Assembly: GCF_001628715.1 (NCBI RefSeq)
Contig: NZ_CP011120.1
Location: forward strand, 248,001-312,000
Source: Acetobacter oryzifermentans
GTDB taxonomy: Bacteria; Pseudomonadota; Alphaproteobacteria; Acetobacterales; Acetobacteraceae
Reading direction: 5' to 3'
DNA length: 64,000 nucleotides
This document shows positions 19,024-27,839 of this stretch, piece by piece (position 1 is the stretch's first letter; each line of letters begins with the position of its first letter). Both the position numbers and the translations under genes were made by a program. The notes beneath the pieces are model-generated. The model was not told where the DNA came from. It saw nothing but the letters and a program-made list of their open reading frames with translations, and did not search any database.

Positions 19024-19689
19024 ATGACAACGTCAGATCCTTTTATCCAGCCGGATTATACAGCACTGGAACAGGCTTCTGTTGCACCTGATCCTTTCCC
19101 GCATGTGGTGGTGCCGCATTTTATCCGTTCAGAAGATCTGGGGCGTTTGTTTGCGCATCGGCCGCATATTGTGTCTGGGGGGTCTTTTCCACCAGATTCC
19201 TTGCAGCTTTCTCCCCTTATGGAACATTTGGTGGAAGAACTGGAAGGCCCACGGTTAAAGGCAATTGTGGCGGAAAAATTTCACCTCAATCTCGATCATG
19301 CACCTTCCATGCTGACCATTCGTGGGCGCACGCGAGAAAAAGATGGCCGTATCCATACGGATTCATTGGCCAAGCGTGTAACCATTTTGCTGTATCTTAA
19401 TCCATCAGGGGCGGGGGAGGCATGGGAACGGCAGGAAGGGTGTTTGCGCCTTTTGCGTGGCCCGCATGATATAGAGGATTACGCCAAGGAAGTACCGCCC
19501 GTAGATGGCACTTTGCTGATTTTCCCTAACGGCCCAACAACATGGCATGGGCATAAGCAGTTTGTGGGGCAGCGCTATACTATCCAATTAAATTACATGA
19601 CAGAAGATGCACGTGCCCGGTCTGAACTGCGGCGGCATAAACTTTCTGCATTGGTTAAAAAGTTGCCTTTGCCTCAGTTGGGGCAGTAA
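19024..19689 (+). CDS. 2-oxoglutarate/Fe(II)-dependent oxygenase-like protein
   Basis: A 221-residue protein with a double-stranded beta-helix signature. The metal-binding HxD lies in GRIHTDSLAKRVTILLYLNP, the distal histidine in TTWHGHKQF and the 2-oxoglutarate arginine in QRYTIQLNY. It resembles small 2OG-Fe(II) oxygenases found next to uvrB or in amino-acid-modifying loci of proteobacteria. The substrate is unknown. I use the ATG at 19024. An in-frame ATG at 18946 gives a 26-residue extension without family character. It begins 86 bases after uvrB. Confidence 0.83.
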   Translation: MTTSDPFIQPDYTALEQASVAPDPFPHVVVPHFIRSEDLGRLFAHRPHIVSGGSFPPDSLQLSPLMEHLVEELEGPRLKAIVAEKFHLNLDHAPSMLTIRGRTREKDGRIHTDSLAKRVTILLYLNPSGAGEAWERQEGCLRLLRGPHDIEDYAKEVPPVDGTLLIFPNGPTTWHGHKQFVGQRYTIQLNYMTEDARARSELRRHKLSALVKKLPLPQLGQ

Positions 19690-19731
19690 CTTTTCTTTTT
19701 TGATCTGTTTCTGCATGAACAGGAAGCCTGA

Positions 19732-22476
19732 ATGATTTTTCGCAAGCCGTCTGCTGCCCGCACACGTTTTTCACTGCTGGCTATAACGCTGGCCCTGTTA
19801 GGGGGAACTGCTCTTTCTCCCACATCGGCTCATGCTCAGGATGCCGCACCGGGTATGCCGTCCGCTCTTGTGCCTCCTAGCCTGAGCAGTGCACAGGTTG
19901 TGCGTGCAACGCTTCCTAATGGCCTTAAGGTTGTTATTGTGCCTAACCGGCTGGCCCCGGTTGTGACCACAGAAATTAATTATCTTGTTGGCTCGGCAGA
20001 AGTGCCAGATGGGTTTCCGGGTACGGCGCATGCGTTGGAACATATGATGTTCCGTGGCAGCAAAGGGCTGGATAAAGACCAGCTTGCAGCTATAGGTACG
20101 CATTTGGGCGGCAGTTACAACGCAGATACAACCGAAGATGTCACGCAGTATTTCTATACAGCACAGGCACAGGATTTACCTGTTCTGCTTAAAATTGAAG
20201 CCCTGCGCATGAATGGCTTAACCCTGTCTGAAGCGGATTGGGAAAAAGAACGTGGCGCGATTGAGCAGGAAGTTGCGCGTGATCTTTCAAGCCCCGCCTA
20301 TCGGTATCTGGAACAGTTGCAGGGTATTTTGTTTGCGGGCACGCCTTACGAACACGATGCACTGGGCACGCGGCCATCCTTTGATAAAACCACGGCGGCG
20401 GATCTGAAAGATTTTTACCAAAAATGGTATGGCCCCAATAATGCCGTACTGGTGATTGTGGGGGATATTAACCCTGTTTCTACCTTGCAGCTGGTACAGG
20501 ATACATTTGCCGATATCCCGCGCAAGGATCTGCCGCAGCGCCACAAGATAGCTCCGGCAGCGCCGCCAGCTAAAACACTCACACTTTCTACAGATTATCC
20601 TGTTGGGTTTGCCACGCTTGCATTCCCCATGGCGGGCAGTTCTTCAGCAGATTTTGCAACGGCTGATATTCTCTCAGATGTGCTCTCCAGCCAGCGTGGT
20701 GCTCTGTATGATCTGGTACCGCAGGGCAAGGCGTTGTACGCAGGGTTTGAATACGCTCCTAAAAAAGAAGCTGGTTTTGGTTTGGCGCTTGCGGCTTTTC
20801 CTAAAGGCACAGATGCTTCTGGCCCCATGAACGCTATGAAAGCTGTGTTGGAAAAAATCCGTAAGGAAGGCGTGCCAGCAGAACTGGTTGAAGCCGCAAA
20901 GCAGAAAGAAATTGCCCAGCTTCAGTTTTCTGCCAATTCTGTAAGTGGTCTGGCATCTATCTGGTCTAACGCATTGGCATTTCAGAACCTAGATAGCCCG
21001 GGTGATCTGGTGGCTGCTTATCAGGCTGTTACGCCAAAGGCGGTAAATGATCTGGCTGCAAAGCTGCTTGATCCAGCACATGCTGTGTCTGCCATTCTTA
21101 CCCCGGAAGCATCAGGCAAGGCAGTTTCTGGTAAAGGGTTTGGAGGGGCAGAATCTTTTGCAAGCACCCCGGATAAGCCAGTAAAATTGCCGCAATGGGC
21201 CGAAAAAGCTCTGGCCCAACTGGAAGAACCTAAACCGACACCACTCCCTGCGGTTAGCACATTATCTAACGGTATCAAGCTGATTGTCTGGCCTTCTCAT
21301 GTCAGCCACACCATTCAGCTTTCTGGTCAAATCCGCCAGACGCCCGAATTGCAGGAACCCAAAGGCAAGGAGGGCGTGCATAGTTTAACGGAAGCTCTGT
21401 TCTCCTATGGCACAACGCAGCATGATCGTCTGGCTTTCCAGAAAGCGCTTGATGATGTGCCAGCATGGGAAGATGCCGGGGGCAATTTCTCCTTACAAGT
21501 TCTTACGCCTGATTTTGAAAAGGGCGTGGATCTGCTTGCTGAAAATGAACTGCATCCAGCATTCCCTGAAAAAGATTTTACGGTTGTGCGCACGCAGTTG
21601 GCACAAGCTCAGGCTGGGGAACTGGTATCTCCCGGGCATTTGTTTGATAAAGCTATCAAGGCTGCCATTCTGCCGGAAACAGACCCGACACAGCGTGATG
21701 CTACGCCTGAATCTATTATGAGCATAACCCGTGATGATGTGCTGCATTATTACCAAAATGCGTGGCGCCCGGATCTGACAACTATTGTTGTAACAGGTGA
21801 TATCACGCCCGAAAAAGCACAGGCGGTATTAGAAAAAGCTTTTGGTGGTTGGAAAGCCGAAGGCCCGGCACCTGATGTGAATTTGCCTACCGTGCCACTT
21901 AGCAAAACATCACGCGCAACGGTGCCTGATAAGAGCAGCGTGCAGAATGATGTTGTGTTGGCGGAAACACTGGGGCTAACGGCACAAAATCCTGATCATT
22001 TCCTGCTGCAGTTGGGCAATGAAGTGCTGGGGGGCGGTCTGTTCTCCTCGCGTCTGTATAGAGATATGCGGGTGAAAACAGGTTATGTTTATTCTGTAAG
22101 CAGTTCCTTTGATTGGGGACGTACGCGCGGGGCCTATACTGTTAATTATGGTGCAGACCCGGATAAGGTTGGTAAAGCGCGGAATGTTGTCATGAAAGAC
22201 CTGAAAGCCATGCAGTCTGCACCACCTACAGCAGAAGAGCTTTCTTTAGCCAAGGCTTCACTTCTGCGGAGCTTGCCGCTTGCCAGAGCGAGTTTGGCCC
22301 GAATTGCTGCGCAGTATCTTTATTTGGAAGATCTGGGTTTGCCGCTTGATAATGCGGATCGGGGCGCAAAAGTTTATTACAAGGCAACGGGTGCAGAAGT
22401 ACAGGCCGCATTCCGTAAGTGGATCAGGCCAGATGACCTTGCGGTTATTGTAAAGGGGCCTACGCTTACTTGGTAA
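19732..22476 (+). CDS. Periplasmic M16 (insulinase-type) zinc protease
   Basis: The 914-residue protein begins with a long signal peptide ending near ALSPTSAHAQDA. It carries two M16 halves. The first half has the inverted zinc motif HALEH (in TAHALEHMMFRG, about residues 99-103) with the downstream glutamate in ERGAIEQEV. The second half, from about residue 500, lacks HxxEH and has the typical R/Y region of the non-catalytic half (LYRDMRVKTGYVYSVSS). This is the usual architecture of PqqL/YhjJ-like proteases, which degrade peptides or process exported proteins. Confidence 0.93.
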   Translation: MIFRKPSAARTRFSLLAITLALLGGTALSPTSAHAQDAAPGMPSALVPPSLSSAQVVRATLPNGLKVVIVPNRLAPVVTTEINYLVGSAEVPDGFPGTAHALEHMMFRGSKGLDKDQLAAIGTHLGGSYNADTTEDVTQYFYTAQAQDLPVLLKIEALRMNGLTLSEADWEKERGAIEQEVARDLSSPAYRYLEQLQGILFAGTPYEHDALGTRPSFDKTTAADLKDFYQKWYGPNNAVLVIVGDINPVSTLQLVQDTFADIPRKDLPQRHKIAPAAPPAKTLTLSTDYPVGFATLAFPMAGSSSADFATADILSDVLSSQRGALYDLVPQGKALYAGFEYAPKKEAGFGLALAAFPKGTDASGPMNAMKAVLEKIRKEGVPAELVEAAKQKEIAQLQFSANSVSGLASIWSNALAFQNLDSPGDLVAAYQAVTPKAVNDLAAKLLDPAHAVSAILTPEASGKAVSGKGFGGAESFASTPDKPVKLPQWAEKALAQLEEPKPTPLPAVSTLSNGIKLIVWPSHVSHTIQLSGQIRQTPELQEPKGKEGVHSLTEALFSYGTTQHDRLAFQKALDDVPAWEDAGGNFSLQVLTPDFEKGVDLLAENELHPAFPEKDFTVVRTQLAQAQAGELVSPGHLFDKAIKAAILPETDPTQRDATPESIMSITRDDVLHYYQNAWRPDLTTIVVTGDITPEKAQAVLEKAFGGWKAEGPAPDVNLPTVPLSKTSRATVPDKSSVQNDVVLAETLGLTAQNPDHFLLQLGNEVLGGGLFSSRLYRDMRVKTGYVYSVSSSFDWGRTRGAYTVNYGADPDKVGKARNVVMKDLKAMQSAPPTAEELSLAKASLLRSLPLARASLARIAAQYLYLEDLGLPLDNADRGAKVYYKATGAEVQAAFRKWIRPDDLAVIVKGPTLTW

Positions 22477-22610
22477 TGGATTACATGTATTCGTAAATGT
22501 TTTAAGAAAGGTTCTTTCTGTGCATTTTACGGATACATTGTAAATCGTGTTTGTTTTTCTCGTGTCTAGAAGTTAACAATATTACGAGGGAATTTGGTGT
22601 CAGTATTTTC

Positions 22611-22640
22611 TGGACAGAAAAATAGTTATGCTTGTATTAG
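22611..22640 (+). promoter_or_regulatory. Possible sigma-70 promoter before the repeat-module gene
   Basis: TGGACA (22611-22616) is followed after 18 bases by TATTAG (22635-22640). The -35 match is five of six, while the -10 match is only four of six and the spacing is slightly long. It sits 67 bases before the proposed GTG start at 22707, in an AT-rich stretch. The call is tentative. Confidence 0.3.
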
Positions 22641-22706
22641 GTCTGTCAGAAAATCATTTACGTGCTGAAGTTCTTGATATGCAAAAGATCACGAGGGGGT
22701 ATTGCG

Positions 22707-23186
22707 GTGTCTGGTGAAAAAAAGCCTGTTGGTAAGGTTCGTTCTTCTCGTGTAAAAGTGGCACGTAAAAAGGTTGCGGCTCCCGCAGTGTTAGAGACAC
22801 ATGAACCAGTAGCGGAGCCTCAGGTTACAGAACAAGTTGAAATAGCTCCTGTAGTAGAGCCAACACCGGCTCCAGCGGCAGAACAAATTGCATTGGCACT
22901 TCAGTCTCAGGCGGGTATTGTGGAACAAGAAGCTGAAAAAGAACGTCGGGCGGCTATCTTCTTTGATAGTCAGTGGTACCTTAATGCTTACCCAGATATT
23001 CGTGAGGCGGGCGTAGATCCGCTTGAACATTTTCTGGATTATGGCGCTAAGGAAGGTAGAAACCCTAACGCGCTGTTTGATAGCCTTTCCTATCTACGTG
23101 TAAATCCTGATGTTGCAGGGTTTGGGCCGGGGCCTTTCATCCATTATATTTGTTATGGTTTTCAGGAAGGGCGGCCTTTGCGCTAG
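22707..23186 (+). CDS. Stand-alone aromatic-repeat module protein
   Basis: The predicted 159-residue protein has a Lys/Arg-rich head (KVRSSRVKVARKK), a Pro/Glu/Ala/Val linker of about 45 residues, a short charged helix (QEAEKERRAAI) and then two copies of the module found in the neighbouring glycosyltransferases. One copy starts FFDSQWYLNAYPDIREAG (about residue 84), the other FDSLSYLRVNPDVAGFG (about 121). It has no enzymatic domain, signal peptide or membrane segment. I chose the GTG at 22707 because GAGGGGG precedes it at ideal spacing. An upstream in-frame GTG at 22662 is less likely. It may act as an adaptor or scaffold for the glycan machinery, which is inference from domain content alone. 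Confidence 0.78.
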   Translation: MSGEKKPVGKVRSSRVKVARKKVAAPAVLETHEPVAEPQVTEQVEIAPVVEPTPAPAAEQIALALQSQAGIVEQEAEKERRAAIFFDSQWYLNAYPDIREAGVDPLEHFLDYGAKEGRNPNALFDSLSYLRVNPDVAGFGPGPFIHYICYGFQEGRPLR

Positions 23187-23204
23187 GAGGCTCTTAAAGT
23201 TTAG

Positions 23205-23241
23205 AAAGGGGCGTATGGGTGTTAAAACCATACGCCCCTTT
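23205..23241. terminator. Bidirectional intrinsic terminator
   Basis: A perfect 14-bp stem (23205-23218 with 23228-23241) closes a nine-base loop, with A-runs before and T-runs after it. It separates the module-protein gene from the convergent FkbH-like gene and can serve both strands. Confidence 0.9.
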
Positions 23242-23268
23242 TTTATTTATGCTGTTTTAATAAAAGCG

Positions 23269-25119
23269 TCAGACTTCTTCTACAACTTCTATGTGAGATG
23301 GGAACTCTACGTCTTTCGTCTCATCCAGAATGTAATAGTGAATGTTTTCTGAAACCCAATCTTCCCGGAAACCACAATCTTTATAAATATTACGGCATGG
23401 CGTATTATCCGGAAGGTTATGGATAGAAGCTGTTATACGGACATTTCCATGTTTTTCCCGAACATGGCTGACAACGTCAGCAACAATGCTTGTTTCAACT
23501 TCCATGCCTAAAACACGGCAGCTCATAACAAACTGCACAATTTCATTATTGCGCAGGTAAAGCACACTTACCAATCCGTAATTGGTGAATTTGTCCTGAA
23601 CAGTTGCAACAATTATCTCTCCGCCTTCACTTAGAAAGCGAGAGAGTTCCTGAAATGTCCAGCGTGTGCCAGAAGTGTTGAACTGATTGGTTTTGTTTGT
23701 AAGCTCTAGCGCGCGGGCCAGTTCCGGTTGCTCTGTATCTGTGATGTAGGTGAGGGAAACCGTACATTCCAAGGATGCCAGAAATTCTTCACGGTTCAGG
23801 CTGGCGCGTGTTTCCTCACGGGCAATCTGTCCTCGGATCATGGTTTCTCGCTTGGCGGATTCCTGCGTGAGACGAGCAACCTGTGTTTCGGGTGCCCATA
23901 AAAGGATGCGGCGTGTGAGATACGGGTTACCGCCAATTGTGCGAATTTCAGGAAAAGCCGTGTTAACAGAAGCGCGTTCTACAGGATTATCATCTACAAA
24001 CACAACGCTTTTAGGCTTGATATTGAACTCCTGACAGATAGCGGCAATGTTTTCTGGTTTGGGAACCCAGTTGATTTTGACAGAGGCAAAATCTTCCAGT
24101 TTGATAAACTGCGGGTTGATAATGTCATCCCATCGTTCGCGCACATAGGCTTCATCATTCTTGGAGCAGATAGCCACCAGAATGCCACGTGCGCGTAAGG
24201 TATGAACAGCTTCCCACAAACCCACAGGCCAGCCATCTGTGCGTGGCCAAGGCTGCACTTCTGGCCGATAATGTTCTGCTATCTGGCCGCGCCACAGGGT
24301 ATTGTCCAGGTCAAAAATAACGGCCTTGACTTGATCTACCTGATGCACAGTGCGGTAGGCTGCAACAATCTGGCGAAAGATGGTTTTAACAAATTCTTCC
24401 CGATGAATGGGATAAATGGTTTCCAGTGCAGGAATAGGCTCATTGCGCTCAATCGCACCGAAATCATCCCAATCCTGAAAAGATAGGCCGCCATGGGTAT
24501 GGAAGTAAATAATATCATCCAGCACATAACGTTTGCCTAAAGAGGACACAACAGAATCAACATCCAGCACATAAGCATTTTTATAACTGGAAATTTTCTG
24601 GGCCAGATACATGTTCAGGCGTCTTACCATGTAGGTGAGATCTGTTTCTGTACCTTGTGAGAGTATGCTGGAAGCTGTACTCATTTGCGGAACTATGAAA
24701 TTAGAGACAAATGTCAGTAATCCATGTTCGCGGTTGTAAAGCAGTGCGGCATCCAGCATGACATCCAGCGTGTTGAATGCATCGTGCAGGATACTTTCTG
24801 CAAAAGCCGGATCATTCAGTTGAAAGCCTTCTACCACACGATCACTTAAAACGGTGCGTAGTGGGATTTGCACGTATTGTAGATCATACTGATCTGCTGG
24901 TGCGGGCGGAGATTTTGGTAAAATGCTTACAAAATTGTAAGGAATGTAATCAAAATTTATACCTGGATAATATCCCTTAAAGGCTTCTAGATATAAGGAA
25001 GTTAAACAGGAGCCAACAAGAAGAACGCGATTAATTTTGCGCTCTGTTTTCTGGAGATCTGTAGGGAATAGAAAATCCGGAGATGCAAGAGGAGAATTAT
25101 TTTTTGTTGTTGTAGGCAT
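23269..25119 (-). CDS. FkbH-like HAD-IIIC phosphatase with GNAT-type C-terminus
   Basis: The 616-residue protein has three parts. The N-terminal region (about 30-240) begins INRVLLVGSCLTSLYLEAF, an SGNH-like fold typical of FkbH relatives. The HAD-IIIC domain starts at about residue 268 with VIFDLDNTLWRG and continues with ICSKNDEA and VFVDDNPVERASV. The C-terminal part (about 450-600) is a GNAT-like acyltransferase (FTNYGLVSVLYL, NTPCRNIYKDCGF). In polyketide pathways such proteins load a glyceryl unit from 1,3-bisphosphoglycerate onto an acyl carrier protein. In polysaccharide loci they may add small acyl groups to sugars. I start at ATG 25119, which has GGAG six bases before it. A TTG at 25134 is possible. 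Confidence 0.85.
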   Translation of the reverse strand: MPTTTKNNSPLASPDFLFPTDLQKTERKINRVLLVGSCLTSLYLEAFKGYYPGINFDYIPYNFVSILPKSPPAPADQYDLQYVQIPLRTVLSDRVVEGFQLNDPAFAESILHDAFNTLDVMLDAALLYNREHGLLTFVSNFIVPQMSTASSILSQGTETDLTYMVRRLNMYLAQKISSYKNAYVLDVDSVVSSLGKRYVLDDIIYFHTHGGLSFQDWDDFGAIERNEPIPALETIYPIHREEFVKTIFRQIVAAYRTVHQVDQVKAVIFDLDNTLWRGQIAEHYRPEVQPWPRTDGWPVGLWEAVHTLRARGILVAICSKNDEAYVRERWDDIINPQFIKLEDFASVKINWVPKPENIAAICQEFNIKPKSVVFVDDNPVERASVNTAFPEIRTIGGNPYLTRRILLWAPETQVARLTQESAKRETMIRGQIAREETRASLNREEFLASLECTVSLTYITDTEQPELARALELTNKTNQFNTSGTRWTFQELSRFLSEGGEIIVATVQDKFTNYGLVSVLYLRNNEIVQFVMSCRVLGMEVETSIVADVVSHVREKHGNVRITASIHNLPDNTPCRNIYKDCGFREDWVSENIHYYILDETKDVEFPSHIEVVEEV

Positions 25120-25446
25120 AAAGAACTCCGCCAATATAGCTTTTATTTTGTTTGGGTTGGCAGTGGAGAGATGACTTGTTTAACAAGAGAGGTGCAAGAG
25201 AATGGAGCCTCATTGAGAGATTATAAAAATTCAATTCATATTACATGATTAACATTATTATAATCTTCCGACGAGTTGAAAGAAAGTATTTTCAAGCAAT
25301 TAATCGAAGGAAGGAGATTAGGAAAAGCGTAGATAAGTATGATAAATTTATGTAGAGGAATAGTTAACTGTTGTGTTTTTCAGCATAAAAATTTATATTT
25401 GGTATAAGTACCTGTAAATAGTGATAGCATTCAAACGGAAAATGCA
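25120..25446. other. AT-rich divergent intergenic region
   Basis: These 327 bases separate the FkbH-like gene (minus) from a glycosyltransferase gene (plus). The line 25201-25260 counts 15 G or C in 60. No gene, tRNA or convincing hairpin was found. It must hold promoters for both directions, but no hexamer pair stood out. The low GC continues into the first 300 bases of the downstream gene. Confidence 0.7.
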
Positions 25447-26997
25447 ATGGTAAGTTTGACCGCCTGGAATAAAAAAGATATAAAATCAATAATTGATTCG
25501 GGAAAATTCGATAGTGAATTTTATCTTGAAGAAAATCCTGATGTAAAAAAATCTGGTCTTGATCCAATTATACATTATGTTCTTTACGGTGTACATGAAA
25601 ACCGTAATCCTAATGATAATTTCAATACAGAAATATATTATAATCTTTATAAAAATGTTATTGGGAAAAATGAAAACCCATTCGCGCATTATATTAGAAA
25701 TAATGATCATCTGTTTTTCTTTGAAAAAGGTCTTTTGCAGGAATATTCGTATGTTTCCATTACGAATGCTCTAAATAGATTAAAGAAATACCCGTTTTTT
25801 AACGAAGATGATTACGTGCGTATGAACAGCGATGTTTCATCCGCAAGTATGCCAACAGCACGCCACGCATTACTTTACGGTATTGGTGAAGGGCGAGAAA
25901 TTTTTTCCAAACGCTCAATTGTTCGCTTTTTGGGCAATGAGTGTAAGCACGACGTTAATTATAAAATCACTGATAAGGTTTACGGCAAGAATTTCCCTAA
26001 AACGATTGGGGTATTCTACCATTCCGAAGGCAATTCCTTTATTCAGGAATTGGCAGAGTGCCTCAGTGAATATCTGTGTAATGCTGGCCTGAATGCCAAG
26101 GTTCTTACTGAAAAAACACCAGAAGAAGATACGCCTGAACTTTGCATTTTCTGTGCTCCGCACGAATTCTTCTTCTTGGATGGAAACGAAATCTGGAAAC
26201 GTGATGAGATTATTAGAAAATCCATCATGTTTAATACAGAACAACCCCAGACACTCTGGTTCACGCGTGGGATTCTGTACATTCTCATGTCAGCCGGGGT
26301 GATGGATCTGTGTTATCAGAATCTTAAATCCTTTTCCGATGTTGGGCTGCCAGTATTCCACTTTGATCCGCCGGTAAAAATAGAAGCTTGCAAGCTTACT
26401 GATGCAGACAAAAAGCATCCGTTGGTGCGCATTTTGCCGGAAGGGGCTAAAACAGGTTCTACCCCATTCCGGCCAATTGCCGAACGCGCTATTGATGTCA
26501 GCTTTTTTGGGAATGCCTCTCGCAAGCGCGAAAAATTCTTTTCGCGGTCAGCGGCCTTCTTCTCTAACTATCAGTCCTTCTTTTATTATCGTAAGGCAGA
26601 AGGGCCTATTCCGTCCTCCGGGGTTTACGATATCCTTTCACGCCTCCCGCGCTATGTTGCAGAAAATTCCAAGGTGGCGTTGAATATTCATCGCGATGAT
26701 AATTGCTTTTTTGAATGGCACCGGATTGTCAAACAAGGCATGGCTTCTGGCACCATTGTTGTAACAGAAGAATGCTTCCCTCATCCGCTGTATAAGGAAG
26801 GTGAGCATTTCTTGGCTGAAACGCCGCGGCATATGCCCAATCTGGTAGAATGGTTAACCCAGACTGAAGATGGGCAAAAAGAAGCTGCCAGAATTCAGCA
26901 GAATATTTTTGATCTTCTGCAAGATGAGAAAATATTCAACTCCAAGAATATCGATCTTAAAAACTATATTTCTGCTGTGTGGAGCACTGTGAAATGA
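25447..26997 (+). CDS. Glycosyltransferase-like protein with three N-terminal aromatic-repeat modules
   Basis: Residues of about 20-57, 58-95 and 118-155 of this 516-residue protein are copies of the shared module (FDSEFYLEENPDVKKSG, FNTEIYYNLYKNV, FNEDDYVRMNSDV). The remainder resembles a GT-B glycosyltransferase of the kind with a C-terminal glycosyl-transferase-1 domain: GVFYHSEGNSF, FNTEQPQTLWFTRG, DVSFFGNASRKREKFF, VALNIHRDDNCFFEWHRIV and GMASGTIVVTEECF. The first 300 bases are much richer in A and T than the rest. The stop overlaps the ATG of the next glycosyltransferase by four bases, so the two are coupled. Substrate and product are unknown, and a surface glycan is likely. Confidence 0.82.
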   Translation: MVSLTAWNKKDIKSIIDSGKFDSEFYLEENPDVKKSGLDPIIHYVLYGVHENRNPNDNFNTEIYYNLYKNVIGKNENPFAHYIRNNDHLFFFEKGLLQEYSYVSITNALNRLKKYPFFNEDDYVRMNSDVSSASMPTARHALLYGIGEGREIFSKRSIVRFLGNECKHDVNYKITDKVYGKNFPKTIGVFYHSEGNSFIQELAECLSEYLCNAGLNAKVLTEKTPEEDTPELCIFCAPHEFFFLDGNEIWKRDEIIRKSIMFNTEQPQTLWFTRGILYILMSAGVMDLCYQNLKSFSDVGLPVFHFDPPVKIEACKLTDADKKHPLVRILPEGAKTGSTPFRPIAERAIDVSFFGNASRKREKFFSRSAAFFSNYQSFFYYRKAEGPIPSSGVYDILSRLPRYVAENSKVALNIHRDDNCFFEWHRIVKQGMASGTIVVTEECFPHPLYKEGEHFLAETPRHMPNLVEWLTQTEDGQKEAARIQQNIFDLLQDEKIFNSKNIDLKNYISAVWSTVK

Positions 26998-27764
26998 GCG
27001 TTATCAAGCCATGGGACCCCAGCCCGGAAGTTGTTTTTTCCTATAAGAAAAAATCCCGGAAGCCTAAAAACCTGATTACGGTCTGCGTTACCAACTTCAA
27101 TTATGCTTCTGTTATTGAAGAATGTCTGGATAGCATTGCAGATCAAACGCATGCTGATCTGGAAATTGTGGTTGTTGATGACTGCTCCCAGCGGGATGAT
27201 TCCGTTGATGTGATCGCGGAATGGATGGAGGAAAACAAGCAGCGTTTTTACAGCCTGCAGTGTTTGACCAACCCGCGTAATCAGGGGCCATCATTTTCGC
27301 GTAATATGGCGTTTGAATATGCGCAGTCTGAGTATGTGTTTATTATCGATGCTGATAATACCATTTACCCAACGGCGCTGGAAAAAATCTACACGGCTCT
27401 TTTGCAAGGCAAATTCCCGGCAGTTTATACTCAGATTGAAGAGTTTGGAGACCGCAAAGGTATTGGCCATGCCGATATCTGGGATGCCGCACGCATGCGC
27501 AAGAATAACTATGTGGATGTGATGGCGCTTATTCGTAAAAGCGCATGGGAAAAGGTTGGCGGTTTCTCTCATATTGAAGAAGGCTGGGAAGATTATGATT
27601 TCTGGCTGAAATTTATTGATGCAGGACTAGAACCCGGATACCTGCCAGAAATTCTGTGTCGTTATCGTGTGCATAATTCTTCGCGCACAGCAACAGAAGC
27701 ATTGGCTGCACATTATGATCTGGAATTGGTGATGGAGTTCCGTCATCCAGAACTGGTGAAATAA
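26994..27764 (+). CDS. GT2 family glycosyltransferase
   Basis: A 256-residue GT-A enzyme. Visible motifs are NLITVCVTNFNYASVIEECL, the nucleotide-binding IVVVDDCS, the metal-binding D-x-D type FIIDADNTIYP and the acceptor region GWEDYDFWLKFIDAG. No membrane segment is present. The ATG at 26994 overlaps the preceding stop codon (ATGA). A GTG at 26979 would place the start inside the upstream gene. It completes a two-gene glycosyltransferase operon and is followed by a very strong terminator. Confidence 0.92.
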   Translation: MSVIKPWDPSPEVVFSYKKKSRKPKNLITVCVTNFNYASVIEECLDSIADQTHADLEIVVVDDCSQRDDSVDVIAEWMEENKQRFYSLQCLTNPRNQGPSFSRNMAFEYAQSEYVFIIDADNTIYPTALEKIYTALLQGKFPAVYTQIEEFGDRKGIGHADIWDAARMRKNNYVDVMALIRKSAWEKVGGFSHIEEGWEDYDFWLKFIDAGLEPGYLPEILCRYRVHNSSRTATEALAAHYDLELVMEFRHPELVK

Positions 27765-27787
27765 TCAGATTTTCCAAATACTGTGGT

Positions 27788-27823
27788 ATAAAAAAGAGCG
27801 GAGGAAACTCCGCTCTTTTTTAT
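27788..27823. terminator. Strong bidirectional intrinsic terminator
   Basis: A perfect 16-bp stem closes a GAAA tetraloop (27804-27807), with A-tracts and T-tracts forming the stem base. It lies between the convergent GT2 gene and the outer-membrane barrel gene and can stop transcription from both sides. Confidence 0.95.
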
Positions 27824-27839
27824 TTTCAATTCGCAACGG

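Noticed and set aside
22477..22706. tRNA or small RNA gene in the AT-rich gap
   Set aside because: No cloverleaf or stable hairpin was found. Only a weak promoter-like pair is present.
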